Shown: one piece after another, positions 1 through 6,756 of the stretch
How the letters are laid out: every line of letters begins with the position of its first letter
Position numbering within the stretch: the stretch's first letter is position 1
Assembly (NCBI GenBank): GCA_029856445.1
Contig: JAHQWY010000167.1
Span: 1 to 8,105, forward strand
DNA from: Promethearchaeia archaeon
GTDB taxonomy: Archaea; Asgardarchaeota; Lokiarchaeia; Sigyniarchaeales; SOKP01
Length of the DNA stretch: 8,105 bases
Direction of reading: 5' to 3'
Position numbers and translations under genes: made by a program
Notes under the pieces: generated by a model
The model's database searches: none
Seen by the model: the letters and a program-made list of their open reading frames with translations, nothing else
What the model was told of the DNA's origin: nothing

Positions 1-7
1 TAGGGTA

Positions 8-22
8 TATTTTATATAATCA
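8..22 (-). promoter_or_regulatory. Possible TATA box for a gene beyond the left edge
   Basis: The minus strand reads ATTATATAAAATATA, which resembles an archaeal TATA box. Any gene it served would begin beyond the left edge. In such AT-rich DNA a match like this can occur by chance, so this is only a weak candidate. Confidence 0.15.
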
Positions 23-147
23 TAGAAGCAAAATATACATTATGATTTGTAATTAATTCCTAACTAATATTTTTAAACCCTATCATCAACATATTGATAA
101 AATAAAACCAAATTTTTCATACTCAAAGAAAAATTTTTGATGAAAAC

Positions 148-186
148 AAAAAAGAATTAAGCAGATTAAAGAACCATCTAAAAAAA
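148..186 (-). terminator. T-tract terminator region after the permease gene
   Basis: On the minus strand, 55 to 95 nt past the permease stop codon, there is a run of seven T (plus-strand A at 180-186) and a run of six T (plus-strand A at 148-153). Archaeal RNA polymerase commonly terminates at such tracts without a hairpin. The rest of 1-240 is AT-rich and shows no credible reading frame on either strand, so the transcription unit probably ends here. Confidence 0.45.
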
Positions 187-240
187 TACCTATTATTTTT
201 TATAAAAGCTTTGTTTTGTTAATTCACGTCATTTCTGCTT

Positions 241-1305
241 TTAATAAACAATTCTCGGATCTATAATCGTATAAGCGATATCTGCGATAAGTGTTCCTGA
301 AATTATTATAATCGTAGAAAATACGAGAAATCCATTTATAACTAAATAATCTCCTCCATAAATCGCTGTAAGGAAATAAAATCCCATTCCTGTATAATTA
401 AAAGTAATCTCTACAAAAAGCGAACCTAAAAGTGATGCTGCTGTTCCCCCTATAATAAGGTGGCTTGTAGGGAGTATTGCATTTCGAAGTGCGTGTTTAT
501 TAATGACATCTCTATCTTTAACACCCTTAGCACGTGCAGTTCTAACATAGTCTTGATCCAGTACATCTAACATGCTTGATCGGGTTTGTCGGGTGACACC
601 AGATAAGGATACAAAAATCATACAAAATACGGGGAGTATTAAATGTACAAGAGTATCCCATAAATAGATTTGATTATTATATAAAATGCTATCGATTAAT
701 CTAAATCCTGTACCCGCACCACCATCCGGAATGGGTCTTACTAATGATGGATTATTTGCATATACTACCGGCAAATCTATCCCACCATAAGTAAAATTAT
801 ACAATTGAAGGCCTACAAACATTTGAACCAGTGAGGCTATATAAAAAATTGGAAATCCCGCTCCTAAGATCGCCAATCCTCGAATCATTGTATCTTTTGG
901 TTTGTTCTTATTTTTTGCGGAAACAACACCTAGCTTAATGGCAATAATCGGAACTATAATAACCGAAAATAACATCAATTCAATAGTTTTCGGCCAAATT
1001 TTAACAAAAAGATCGATTACATTTTCTTCTGGTAACACTATATAGGATTTACCCCAATCACCAGAGAAGAAATTTTTAAGATACACGCCAAGCTTTACAT
1101 ACCAAGGATCGTACCACCCAACTCTTCTCAATTCTCTCTCCAACGCTTGGCGATCCATCACCCCTGCAAGTTTATTTAAATGCGGATTTACAGCCATCAT
1201 ATGAGACATTATCCAGGTAAATATTAACACTGCTAAAAGAATGGGGAGCATTAGCAGTATCCGTCTAAATACATATTTCATCATATTTCGAGCTTGGCGA
1301 GCCAT
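241..1305 (-). CDS. ABC transporter permease, DppB/OppB type
   Basis: Integral membrane subunit of a peptide/nickel-class ABC importer (binding-protein-dependent transport permease, DppB/OppB family). Hydrophobic segments lie near residues 14-36, 106-129, 143-167, 217-236, 281-300 and 326-348, the family's six-helix pattern. The EAA loop that docks on the ATPase is clear at about 254-279 (YVRTARAKG, then HALRNAILP), and the C-terminus ends in the family hallmark DPRIVY. The loop after helix 1 carries the usual GDWGKSY segment. At 354 aa it is full length. The start at 1305 is supported by GGAG at 1313-1316 (minus), 7 nt upstream; most relatives begin near Met8/Met9 (MMKYVFRR), a possible alternative. 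It lies 23 nt after the DUF3160 gene on the same strand, so the two are probably co-transcribed. Partner DppC, ATPase and solute-binding genes are absent, so the substrate cannot be named. The family call is firm. Confidence 0.95.
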   Translation of the reverse strand: MARQARNMMKYVFRRILLMLPILLAVLIFTWIMSHMMAVNPHLNKLAGVMDRQALERELRRVGWYDPWYVKLGVYLKNFFSGDWGKSYIVLPEENVIDLFVKIWPKTIELMLFSVIIVPIIAIKLGVVSAKNKNKPKDTMIRGLAILGAGFPIFYIASLVQMFVGLQLYNFTYGGIDLPVVYANNPSLVRPIPDGGAGTGFRLIDSILYNNQIYLWDTLVHLILPVFCMIFVSLSGVTRQTRSSMLDVLDQDYVRTARAKGVKDRDVINKHALRNAILPTSHLIIGGTAASLLGSLFVEITFNYTGMGFYFLTAIYGGDYLVINGFLVFSTIIIISGTLIADIAYTIIDPRIVY

Positions 1306-1312
1306 TATTTTA

Positions 1313-1316
1313 CTCC
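1313..1316 (-). promoter_or_regulatory. Shine-Dalgarno site for the permease
   Basis: GGAG on the minus strand sits 7 nt before the ATG at 1305, inside the 23-nt gap after the DUF3160 stop codon. This is the clearest Shine-Dalgarno site in the window and fits translation of an internal gene in an operon. It favours the first Met over the downstream Met8/Met9. Confidence 0.55.
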
Positions 1317-1328
1317 ATTTATTATTGT

Positions 1329-3701
1329 TTAAAGTTTTTTATCATTTTTTTCTAATTTTTTCTTTACTAAAACTAAGACTAATATCCCTGAGCAGACAAA
1401 ACTAAGTATTACCATAGAAACTGCCAAATCTTCATTTGATACTTTCAAAAGATTATTTCCACTACCAGTAAACCATTCTGGCGGATTAAATTCTTCTTCA
1501 TCAATAAAAATCCTGCTAGTAGTCATTTCTGTGGACACCATATAACTTTTAGCCCAAAATCCTCGTGGGAATGTTCCAAAATCATAGTTCTCACGATTAT
1601 TCCCATCTATCCATAATGAAAGTATTCCTCTCCATTCATCATCATTTAATCGTTGATAATCAGATAGATTGAATTCATAGAAAGAAAACACTGGACCAAC
1701 GGCAGCGATCTCTCTCCCTTCCCATCCAGGAACAATAGCAATTATTGGTTCTAAGAGACCAGTAGCTAAATGTAAAATTCTTCTTAAATTAAGATCGGTA
1801 TGAATATCAGCAACAAGTGAAGCTCGTGAATTTGGAAGATTACTAATTTCAGCATACTCTGAATCAAGAGTTCCGATTATCTGAGAGAGCCATCCTGCTA
1901 GAAATGGACTACCACATCCGCTTTTTTCCTCATAAACTTGTTGAATAAATTGTTTTTCCTCATCATTAATAGGTATTCCCGTTAATTCTTTATATGAAAT
2001 TTTCTCGAGATTCTGAGTAGCTTCATAAAAACCATCCAATGCCCGAAGTGTGTAGTAGTCGTAAAAATCCAGCCCTATAGATTCTAAAGGTAGTAAAGAA
2101 AATTTATACGTTTGACTTAAATTTCCTAATTGACTATAAAATTCTGGATAAGGTTCAACATAACCCGCTGGAGTAGAACATGATAGAATCGTCACGGATT
2201 CTTGGGAATAAAGAATCAGATCATGTTTGAGTTGAGCCCAAGAACCCATAATCGTGGTCAATTTTTCATCAAGCCAAGCATTTGAGTTCATAAATTCTGG
2301 GACAATAGGAGTCTCATTACAACTTGGTTCACTTCCAGAAAGATCTTTTAAAGACTCAATCCATTGCCAATGGATCGTTTGTTTTTCTAAAGTAGAGATA
2401 TTATTTAATTCATTTTTTACAGTATTGATTTGTCTTGATAACCCTGGATATTTGTCAAATTCTGATTCTAGGTGTTCTAAGGAACGTAAAGATTCTATAC
2501 ATGTTGCTGCAAAATCTAAACCAGTTGGTAGAAATCGATCAGTGACGTAAGGAAAAACTAAATGATTTAAAGCATTACTATCAAGAGTTAATCTTTCTCC
2601 AAATAGTACAAAAGTCTTTGGAGAACAAGGTGACATCGCAAGTGCGTCAATAATATAAGGGGATTTGGGCGTTGGTATTGTTGAATCATTCAAAATAGTC
2701 ATTTGTAATTGGGATATTAAATAATTATTAATGTCATCTAGGTCCCATGGGTTACCAATAAGGACTTTACATATATCATCAATAATAAGGGGAGTAATTG
2801 CATTTGTTTGACCAACAACCACATCTAAAAATGATTTGAATATAGTCCATATTTCAAGACCCGATACCTCCTGTTCTAAGAAGGTTATTGTTGTATTTTT
2901 CAATAACCACACAGTTTCCAAAGCAAATTGAATCATTTCATGAGGACTAGTACAGAGATACATTTGCCCAGCATAATCATCAAAAAAGAATGGAATTCGC
3001 GATAACCATTTAAATAACCTGAAGTAATTTTCTAAAGATTCAGAGTTAGTATAGTGTCCTCTTGGTTTGTACTGACTAAAATCATCAATAAATCGTCTAG
3101 TCAGATCAGTGTTAAATTCTCCTACAGCTGAATTAATAGAAATTTCTCTCAAAATTGCATTTACAATTTTAGTAGAAGCCGTTGTAATTTCTGAAGGAGC
3201 TTCATTATTACTTGAATTAGTAAATTCACTTGCTACAAAAAAATATATAAGAGTCTCTGAGGTTATGGATCCTTCAAAATATCTTTGAAGCGCATTAGAA
3301 ACTATGCCATTTATTAATGTGCTTAGAAGAGGGTAGAAAATTTCTTCTTCAACATCCTCGAGTGTATGATCAAAAATCAGATGCCACGTATGAAGCATTG
3401 TATCAGTTGTTATGAAAATAGGCAAATCATTCTCCCAATAGAACTTGTAAGCATCTAGAATATCTTCTGTTCCCATCCGATTCAAAACAACAAACTTATT
3501 TTGTGTTAATAATTGTTTCTCTGAATCTGTTAGTCCAAACGCATTGTTTATCAATTCAAAATAATCTATGTCGTTGAGGTTGTTATTACTACTATGATGT
3601 GGTGAAATTGGGGTACTTTTGGCTATTATTGGATTGGATAAGAAAAGAAATACAGTAAGGAAAATAAGAGAACCTACTCTTTTAGAATTCATTTTCTTCA
3701 T
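1329..3701 (-). CDS. DUF3160 family surface protein, membrane-anchored
   Basis: A 790-aa predicted extracellular protein of the DUF3160 family, whose biochemical function I do not know. A signal peptide covers about residues 1-28 (basic start, hydrophobic core 11-27). Family landmarks follow in order: a segment near 88-120 with LPIFITTDTMLHTWH and then DHTLEDVEEE; SWAQLKHDLILYSQES near 487-502; YVEPYPEFYSQL near 514-525; ADIHTD at 631-636; and GPVFSFYEF then RLNDDEW at 669-690. Histidines 104, 107, 112, 493 and 634 lie in or beside these blocks and could form a functional site (inference). A transmembrane helix at about 759-779 and a lysine-rich tail would anchor it with the bulk outside the cell. 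Eight cysteines are present, seven of them in the outer domain. Start: the ATG at 3701 gives the full signal peptide; Met4 is an alternative. It is the first gene of a unit with the downstream permease and is divergent from a membrane winged-helix protein. Confidence 0.85.
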   Translation of the reverse strand: MKKMNSKRVGSLIFLTVFLFLSNPIIAKSTPISPHHSSNNNLNDIDYFELINNAFGLTDSEKQLLTQNKFVVLNRMGTEDILDAYKFYWENDLPIFITTDTMLHTWHLIFDHTLEDVEEEIFYPLLSTLINGIVSNALQRYFEGSITSETLIYFFVASEFTNSSNNEAPSEITTASTKIVNAILREISINSAVGEFNTDLTRRFIDDFSQYKPRGHYTNSESLENYFRLFKWLSRIPFFFDDYAGQMYLCTSPHEMIQFALETVWLLKNTTITFLEQEVSGLEIWTIFKSFLDVVVGQTNAITPLIIDDICKVLIGNPWDLDDINNYLISQLQMTILNDSTIPTPKSPYIIDALAMSPCSPKTFVLFGERLTLDSNALNHLVFPYVTDRFLPTGLDFAATCIESLRSLEHLESEFDKYPGLSRQINTVKNELNNISTLEKQTIHWQWIESLKDLSGSEPSCNETPIVPEFMNSNAWLDEKLTTIMGSWAQLKHDLILYSQESVTILSCSTPAGYVEPYPEFYSQLGNLSQTYKFSLLPLESIGLDFYDYYTLRALDGFYEATQNLEKISYKELTGIPINDEEKQFIQQVYEEKSGCGSPFLAGWLSQIIGTLDSEYAEISNLPNSRASLVADIHTDLNLRRILHLATGLLEPIIAIVPGWEGREIAAVGPVFSFYEFNLSDYQRLNDDEWRGILSLWIDGNNRENYDFGTFPRGFWAKSYMVSTEMTTSRIFIDEEEFNPPEWFTGSGNNLLKVSNEDLAVSMVILSFVCSGILVLVLVKKKLEKNDKKL

Positions 3702-3722
3702 TAATATTGATCCATTTCATAG

Positions 3723-3730
3723 TTAAATAT
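3723..3730 (-). promoter_or_regulatory. Probable TATA box of the DUF3160-permease operon
   Basis: The minus strand reads ATATTTAA, centred about 25-26 nt upstream of the ATG at 3701. Archaeal TATA boxes centre about 26 nt before the transcription start, so the message would begin at or very near the start codon (leaderless). A perfect inverted repeat abuts the BRE position just upstream. A less likely box is AAATAAAG at about 3769-3776. Confidence 0.45.
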
Positions 3731-3736
3731 GTTATT

Positions 3737-3756
3737 CTGTTCAGCTTTCTGAACAG
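3737..3756. promoter_or_regulatory. Perfect 8-bp inverted repeat, candidate operator
   Basis: CTGTTCAG (3737-3744), a 4-nt spacer CTTT, then CTGAACAG (3749-3756): a perfect dyad in the divergent promoter region. It lies immediately upstream of the likely BRE/TATA of the DUF3160 operon and about 115 nt upstream of the winged-helix gene. Its relatively G/C-rich arms stand out from the AT-rich surroundings. Dyads of this size commonly bind dimeric regulators; here one could block or assist TFB/TBP. The divergent winged-helix protein is the obvious candidate binder, by position only. If transcription began further upstream, the element could instead be a hairpin in the leader. Confidence 0.5.
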
Positions 3757-3870
3757 TTAAAGATTCTTTATTTGGACTATTCTTGATAAGATGTTGATGG
3801 TCATACCTTTAATAAAATTTAATAATTGAAAATGGATTCACAATATTAGGGAAAGTTATAGTTTATTATT

Positions 3871-4656
3871 ATGGCAATCGAAGAATCTAATAATCCAGAT
3901 GGAAAACTAAATGCTAACTTAGAGTCTGAATACAAAAATTTACGTTTTAAAAGATTTGTAATCTTCTATCTCAAAAGAATTTTCTATTATTTGACTATTT
4001 TCCATGGAATAATAACAATAATTTTTTTATTTCAATTTTCTCAAGCAGATTATAGTCAAAGTGTTATTGAATTTTATCTCGGTTCCTCGATTGTTTTATT
4101 TATTATTTATGGATTTTTGATTTTTGCTACTCATTTTCTCTCAAAGTCTTATTATGGCAATCTTATTCGAGAGTCTGAAGAACCAATAAAAATGATAAAA
4201 AAGATTAAAACTGAGATCACTGAAACTTCTATAGAAGGCAAAGCACTTCAAGTTTATTGGTATATATATACTCATAGCAATGCCGGAATAAGAGAAATTC
4301 AGAAAGGATTGAATTTTTCATCATCTGGAACAGTAGCTTATCAAATAACAAAATTGTTGAATGATGGAATTATTTTGAAAAGTCCTGAAGAGGGTCAATA
4401 CATAATTAATAAAGAAGTGAAAATAAGGATTCTCAAATTTTTTATTCGCATCGGTACTAAAGTGATTCCTAGAATTTCATTATATTTAATAATCTATATT
4501 CTGGGTTTTATTGTCTATTCTATCCTTGCTGTACTCTATGGTGGTGAGTTTATTTCAGAGCCACTAAGTTTGTTTTTATTGTTTTTCTTGATTTTTGGAA
4601 CCGTAGTTTTTATTATTGAATCATTTAAGATCTGGAAATTAAATCCTAATAAATGA
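3871..4656 (+). CDS. Membrane-embedded winged helix-turn-helix regulator
   Basis: A 261-aa protein with two predicted transmembrane helices on each side of a DNA-binding-type domain. Hydrophobic segments are at about 36-56, 66-90, 200-222 and 231-252. Residues 122-190 between the pairs look like a winged helix: a first helix around KALQVYWYIYTH, a second around GIREIQKGL, a recognition helix around SSSGTVAYQITKLLNDG, and a wing at IILKSPEEGQYIIN. The pattern resembles MarR/ArsR-like archaeal domains. The lysine-rich loop and N-terminus would be cytoplasmic, letting the domain reach DNA while the helices sense a membrane or external signal (inference). It is divergent from the DUF3160-permease operon and shares a 169-nt control region containing a palindrome. 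No clear Shine-Dalgarno precedes the ATG; AATATTA at 3842-3848 is a weak TATA-like match about 26 nt upstream. I do not recognise a named family beyond the winged-helix fold. Confidence 0.75.
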   Translation: MAIEESNNPDGKLNANLESEYKNLRFKRFVIFYLKRIFYYLTIFHGIITIIFLFQFSQADYSQSVIEFYLGSSIVLFIIYGFLIFATHFLSKSYYGNLIRESEEPIKMIKKIKTEITETSIEGKALQVYWYIYTHSNAGIREIQKGLNFSSSGTVAYQITKLLNDGIILKSPEEGQYIINKEVKIRILKFFIRIGTKVIPRISLYLIIYILGFIVYSILAVLYGGEFISEPLSLFLLFFLIFGTVVFIIESFKIWKLNPNK

Positions 4657-4671
4657 TGTGTTTCCTGTACT

Positions 4672-4719
4672 TGGTTTAGTAGAGAATTATATCTGATAAA
4701 AAATCAGACTACTAAACCA
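4672..4719 (+). other. Long bulged hairpin after the winged-helix gene
   Basis: Outer arms TGGTTTAGTAG (4672-4682) and CTACTAAACCA (4709-4719) are a perfect 11-bp inverted repeat. Nested inside are TCTGAT (4692-4697) and ATCAGA (4703-4708) around an AAAAA loop, with a 9-nt bulge on the left side only (4683-4691). In total 17 base pairs could form in RNA. It starts 16 nt after the winged-helix stop codon and ends 99 nt before the next gene. It may be part of a terminator, a 3' stability element or a small structured RNA. It may also act as DNA, as a binding site. Confidence 0.55.
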
Positions 4720-4743
4720 TTATTCTATATGCAGTCTCCCGAA

Positions 4744-4750
4744 TTTTTTT
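4744..4750 (+). terminator. T7 terminator tract after the winged-helix gene
   Basis: Seven consecutive T on the plus strand, 25 nt downstream of the bulged hairpin and about 90 nt after the winged-helix stop codon. This is enough for archaeal termination. The gap is too long for a classical bacterial hairpin-plus-U-tract terminator. Confidence 0.45.
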
Positions 4751-4818
4751 ATAATCTATGATCAGTGGTATTATCTATTCTAAACCTTTATGAAATATTA
4801 AAAAAGAGATGAAATAAA

Positions 4819-5322
4819 ATGGCAGATTTAGCTGTAGATCAAGTAAAAGGATTATCTACACGGTTTGATACGGTACCCTACAGTACATTCTTCAAGCTTT
4901 GGTATGCTTTACAAAAGGCGCTCCCGGCAGATAAGAAAGGAGAGATTCTCACCAAAATTGGGCGTACTATTGGAAGGGAATTTGATGAAAATGGAATTGA
5001 GACCATAGATGATTTTATGAATCGATTAGAACAATTTTTAGAACAAGAATGGGCAATAACAGATAATGCAAAGGTAGAAGTGGTGAAAGATGAACATGGG
5101 GATGTTGTAAAATTAATTGCGAAACAAGACAGCTGTAAAATGTGCTTTGCAAACACTTATTATAGATATCATGATCATGGCAGTCCATCTTGTATGTTTC
5201 CTCAAGTAATCATGGGTGTTTTATCAAAGGTAAAAAGTAAGTTCGGGTTTCGAAATTTACGGTATGAAGGTGTTCAAAAAGGCGGCGTAGGTGAATGCGC
5301 AATGATGTGGAATGTCAAGTAA
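4819..5322 (+). CDS. Small V4R/MetOD1-like cysteine protein
   Basis: A 167-aa soluble protein without signal peptide or membrane segments. The N-terminal half is helical (about 20-80, including the FLEQEW segment). The C-terminal half has the order seen in V4R-type ligand-binding domains and the related MetOD1 and ATC-hydrolase-like families: a beta pair near 84-105, a cysteine followed by a helix (SCMFPQVIMGVLSKV, 124-138), then RYEGVQKGGVGECAMMW near the end. Four cysteines, C106 and C109 (a CxxC), C125 and C160, fall where such domains often carry conserved Cys, and could bind a metal or cluster (inference). The first Cys of the usual final C-x-x-G-x-x-x-C pattern is not conserved. GAGATGA at 4806-4812, 6 nt before the ATG, is a partial Shine-Dalgarno, and TTTATGAAA at 4787-4795 is a TATA-like match. 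It may sense a small molecule or be an enzyme; I cannot assign a function. Confidence 0.7.
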   Translation: MADLAVDQVKGLSTRFDTVPYSTFFKLWYALQKALPADKKGEILTKIGRTIGREFDENGIETIDDFMNRLEQFLEQEWAITDNAKVEVVKDEHGDVVKLIAKQDSCKMCFANTYYRYHDHGSPSCMFPQVIMGVLSKVKSKFGFRNLRYEGVQKGGVGECAMMWNVK

Positions 5323-5342
5323 CTTAACCTATGTATTCCTTC

Positions 5343-5359
5343 TTTTTACAAATTTTTTT
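5343..5359 (+). terminator. T-rich terminator after the V4R-like gene
   Basis: A T5 run at 5343-5347 and a T7 run at 5353-5359 begin about 20 nt after the stop codon. The second run lies in a short ACAAA/TTTGT inverted repeat. Position and composition fit archaeal termination, making this gene a single-gene unit. Confidence 0.5.
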
Positions 5360-5428
5360 GTATTTAGATAATCTAATCAATTTAACTCCAGATCATATTA
5401 ATGAAGCATCTAAGAGCTTTTAATAAGA

Positions 5429-5438
5429 TTTTTATATC
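5429..5438 (+). promoter_or_regulatory. TATA box of the Nudix gene
   Basis: TTTTTATATC is centred about 26 nt upstream of the ATG at 5460, the spacing expected if transcription starts at the start codon. No Shine-Dalgarno is present between it and the ATG, which agrees with a leaderless message. Confidence 0.5.
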
Positions 5439-5459
5439 AAATTAAAATTCATAATAATC

Positions 5460-5972
5460 ATGAACTCAAATCATATAGGCTTTGGTTCAGTAGAAGGAAC
5501 TATTGGGGGGCCAAATATTCGATCAGTCATGATTGAGCAAAATCGAGTCTTACTGTATGGACCCGAGGATGAAGATGAAGAATACTGGATACTTCCTGGA
5601 GGAGGTCCGTTGTTTGACGAAACTACTGAAGATGCAATACGGAGACATATCAGAGAAAAAGGAGGATTCGAGATAGAAGTTCAGCGGTTATTGTGGATAA
5701 TGGAGCTTTTCTTCATTATGAAAGGCAAAGGAGCCTCTTCTGATGGAGTAAAAATCCATGGAATAGGTTTCTACTATTTAGTATCTCCTAAAACATCGAA
5801 AGGTATCTGGCAAAAAGAGGAATTTCGTGGACCTGATCCTAAAAATAGGTTCTTCAAATGGTTTAAATTGGATGAAATCGACGATATCAACCTCTATCCT
5901 GTTTGTTTAAAACAATTATTAAATCAAATTCCAAGTAGCCCAAAGCACGTAGTTTGTCGTCAAAATCACTGA
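5460..5972 (+). CDS. Nudix-fold protein with degenerate Nudix box
   Basis: A 170-aa Nudix-superfamily protein. Known members hydrolyse nucleoside diphosphates linked to another group, using Mg2+ bound by the Nudix box G-x5-E-x7-R-E-U-x-E-E-x-G-U. Fold landmarks are present: a first strand with RSVMIEQNRVLLYG (21-34), the YWILPGGG strand-loop (42-49), the Nudix helix (54-70) and the strand HGIGFYYLV (100-108). The box runs from G48 through E54, R62 and E66 to G69-F70. The E of the RE pair is His63, and the second E of the EE pair is Lys67. These are two of the three main metal-binding glutamates (MutT E53 and E57 equivalents), so normal catalysis is doubtful. The protein may have become a nucleotide-binding or regulatory module, or use another base; the reading frame is otherwise intact. 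Its own TATA box and a 75-nt gap before the GNAT gene suggest a separate unit. Confidence 0.85.
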   Translation: MNSNHIGFGSVEGTIGGPNIRSVMIEQNRVLLYGPEDEDEEYWILPGGGPLFDETTEDAIRRHIREKGGFEIEVQRLLWIMELFFIMKGKGASSDGVKIHGIGFYYLVSPKTSKGIWQKEEFRGPDPKNRFFKWFKLDEIDDINLYPVCLKQLLNQIPSSPKHVVCRQNH

Positions 5973-6018
5973 TTCTCAAGAATTATAGGATATTTATAAA
6001 TACTGGTCTACTAATTTC

Positions 6019-6026
6019 TTATAATA
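6019..6026 (+). promoter_or_regulatory. Likely TATA box of the GNAT gene
   Basis: TTATAATA is centred about 25-26 nt upstream of the ATG at 6048, consistent with a leaderless transcript. A second candidate, TTTATAAA at 5993-6000, would give a leader of about 25 nt. No Shine-Dalgarno is seen, which favours the nearer box. Confidence 0.4.
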
Positions 6027-6047
6027 CAATTTTCTTTAAATTCAAAT

Positions 6048-6689
6048 ATGAATATGAATAATGATTTAGACAGTCTTTATAAATTATATAAATTAACATC
6101 GGATGACGTTAAAAAGGCATGTATGGTGGCAGGTGAAGCTTTTCAAGATGATCCTATTATGATATTTGTATATCCTGATGAGAAAGAAAGAAAGCAAAAG
6201 GCAAAGTATGGCTTTTATATGATCTATAGGTATGGAATGAAATTTGGTTTATCTTATGCGACATCGGATAATTTAGAAGGAATTACAATATGGCTTCCCC
6301 CTGATAAAGTTTATCCATCTACTTGGACTATGATGAGAATGGGTGGTTTTTATGCAATGCGTAAAGTAGGTTTAAAATTAAAAGTAATGAGAAGATCTAT
6401 GTCAGTTTTTAAATATGAGGAAGAAAGACACAGGTATCATGCCCCATTTGACCATTGGTATTTTCAAAATATCGCCGTTAAACCAGAAGAACAAGGAAAA
6501 GGATACGGGGGATTACTGATAAGTACTATGCTAAAAACAGTTGAGGGCGATGGGTTACCAATTTATGTGGAGACCAACACTGAAAAAAGTGTGTCCATTT
6601 ACCAGAAATATGGATTCGAAATTCTTGAACATGTAATAATCCCTGAAACTCCTATACCTCTTTGGTGTATGTTAAGAAAAGCACAGTAA
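6048..6689 (+). CDS. GNAT family N-acetyltransferase
   Basis: A 213-aa protein of the GCN5-related N-acetyltransferase superfamily, which moves an acetyl group from acetyl-CoA to an amine. Motif A is clear: strand YFQNIAVKP (138-146), then the pyrophosphate-binding turn Q149-G-K-G-Y-G154 and the helix GGLLISTML. Motif B follows with PIYVETN (171-177) and SVSIYQKYGFE (181-191), whose Y185 sits at the usual general-acid position. The N-terminal part (16-36, DDVKKACMVAGEAFQDDP) matches the first helices. The basic middle region (about 90-130, rich in Met, Arg and Lys) probably shapes the acceptor site and resembles the long insert of the broad aminoglycoside/puromycin-type group, but the acceptor cannot be named. 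Start: the ATG at 6048 fits the nearby TATA box; Met3 (6054) is an alternative. It is cytoplasmic and convergent with the hotdog gene. Confidence 0.9.
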   Translation: MNMNNDLDSLYKLYKLTSDDVKKACMVAGEAFQDDPIMIFVYPDEKERKQKAKYGFYMIYRYGMKFGLSYATSDNLEGITIWLPPDKVYPSTWTMMRMGGFYAMRKVGLKLKVMRRSMSVFKYEEERHRYHAPFDHWYFQNIAVKPEEQGKGYGGLLISTMLKTVEGDGLPIYVETNTEKSVSIYQKYGFEILEHVIIPETPIPLWCMLRKAQ

Positions 6690-6756
6690 TTGTGGTAAAT
6701 GAGTTTAGTGAACTATTGAATATTTATTGCTATTCATTTTGGATATAAACCTCTAC

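Noticed and set aside
135..142. TTGATGA resembling a C box of a C/D small RNA
   Set aside because: No matching D box (CTGA) or internal C'/D' pair follows at a suitable distance.
1..240. Possible gene or RNA at the left end
   Set aside because: All frames are interrupted by early stops and no tRNA-like or conserved RNA motif was seen; it reads as an AT-rich spacer.
2254..2550. 98-codon open frame on the plus strand
   Set aside because: It lies wholly inside the DUF3160 gene on the opposite strand and has no family-like motifs; the DUF3160 frame is far longer and recognisable.
4751..4778. Near-direct repeats ATAATCTAT and ATTATCTAT upstream of the V4R-like gene
   Set aside because: Only two imperfect 9-nt AT-rich copies; too weak to call an operator in this base composition.
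4878..5156. 92-codon open frame on the minus strand
   Set aside because: Antisense shadow of the V4R-like gene, Ser/Phe-rich with no domain pattern.
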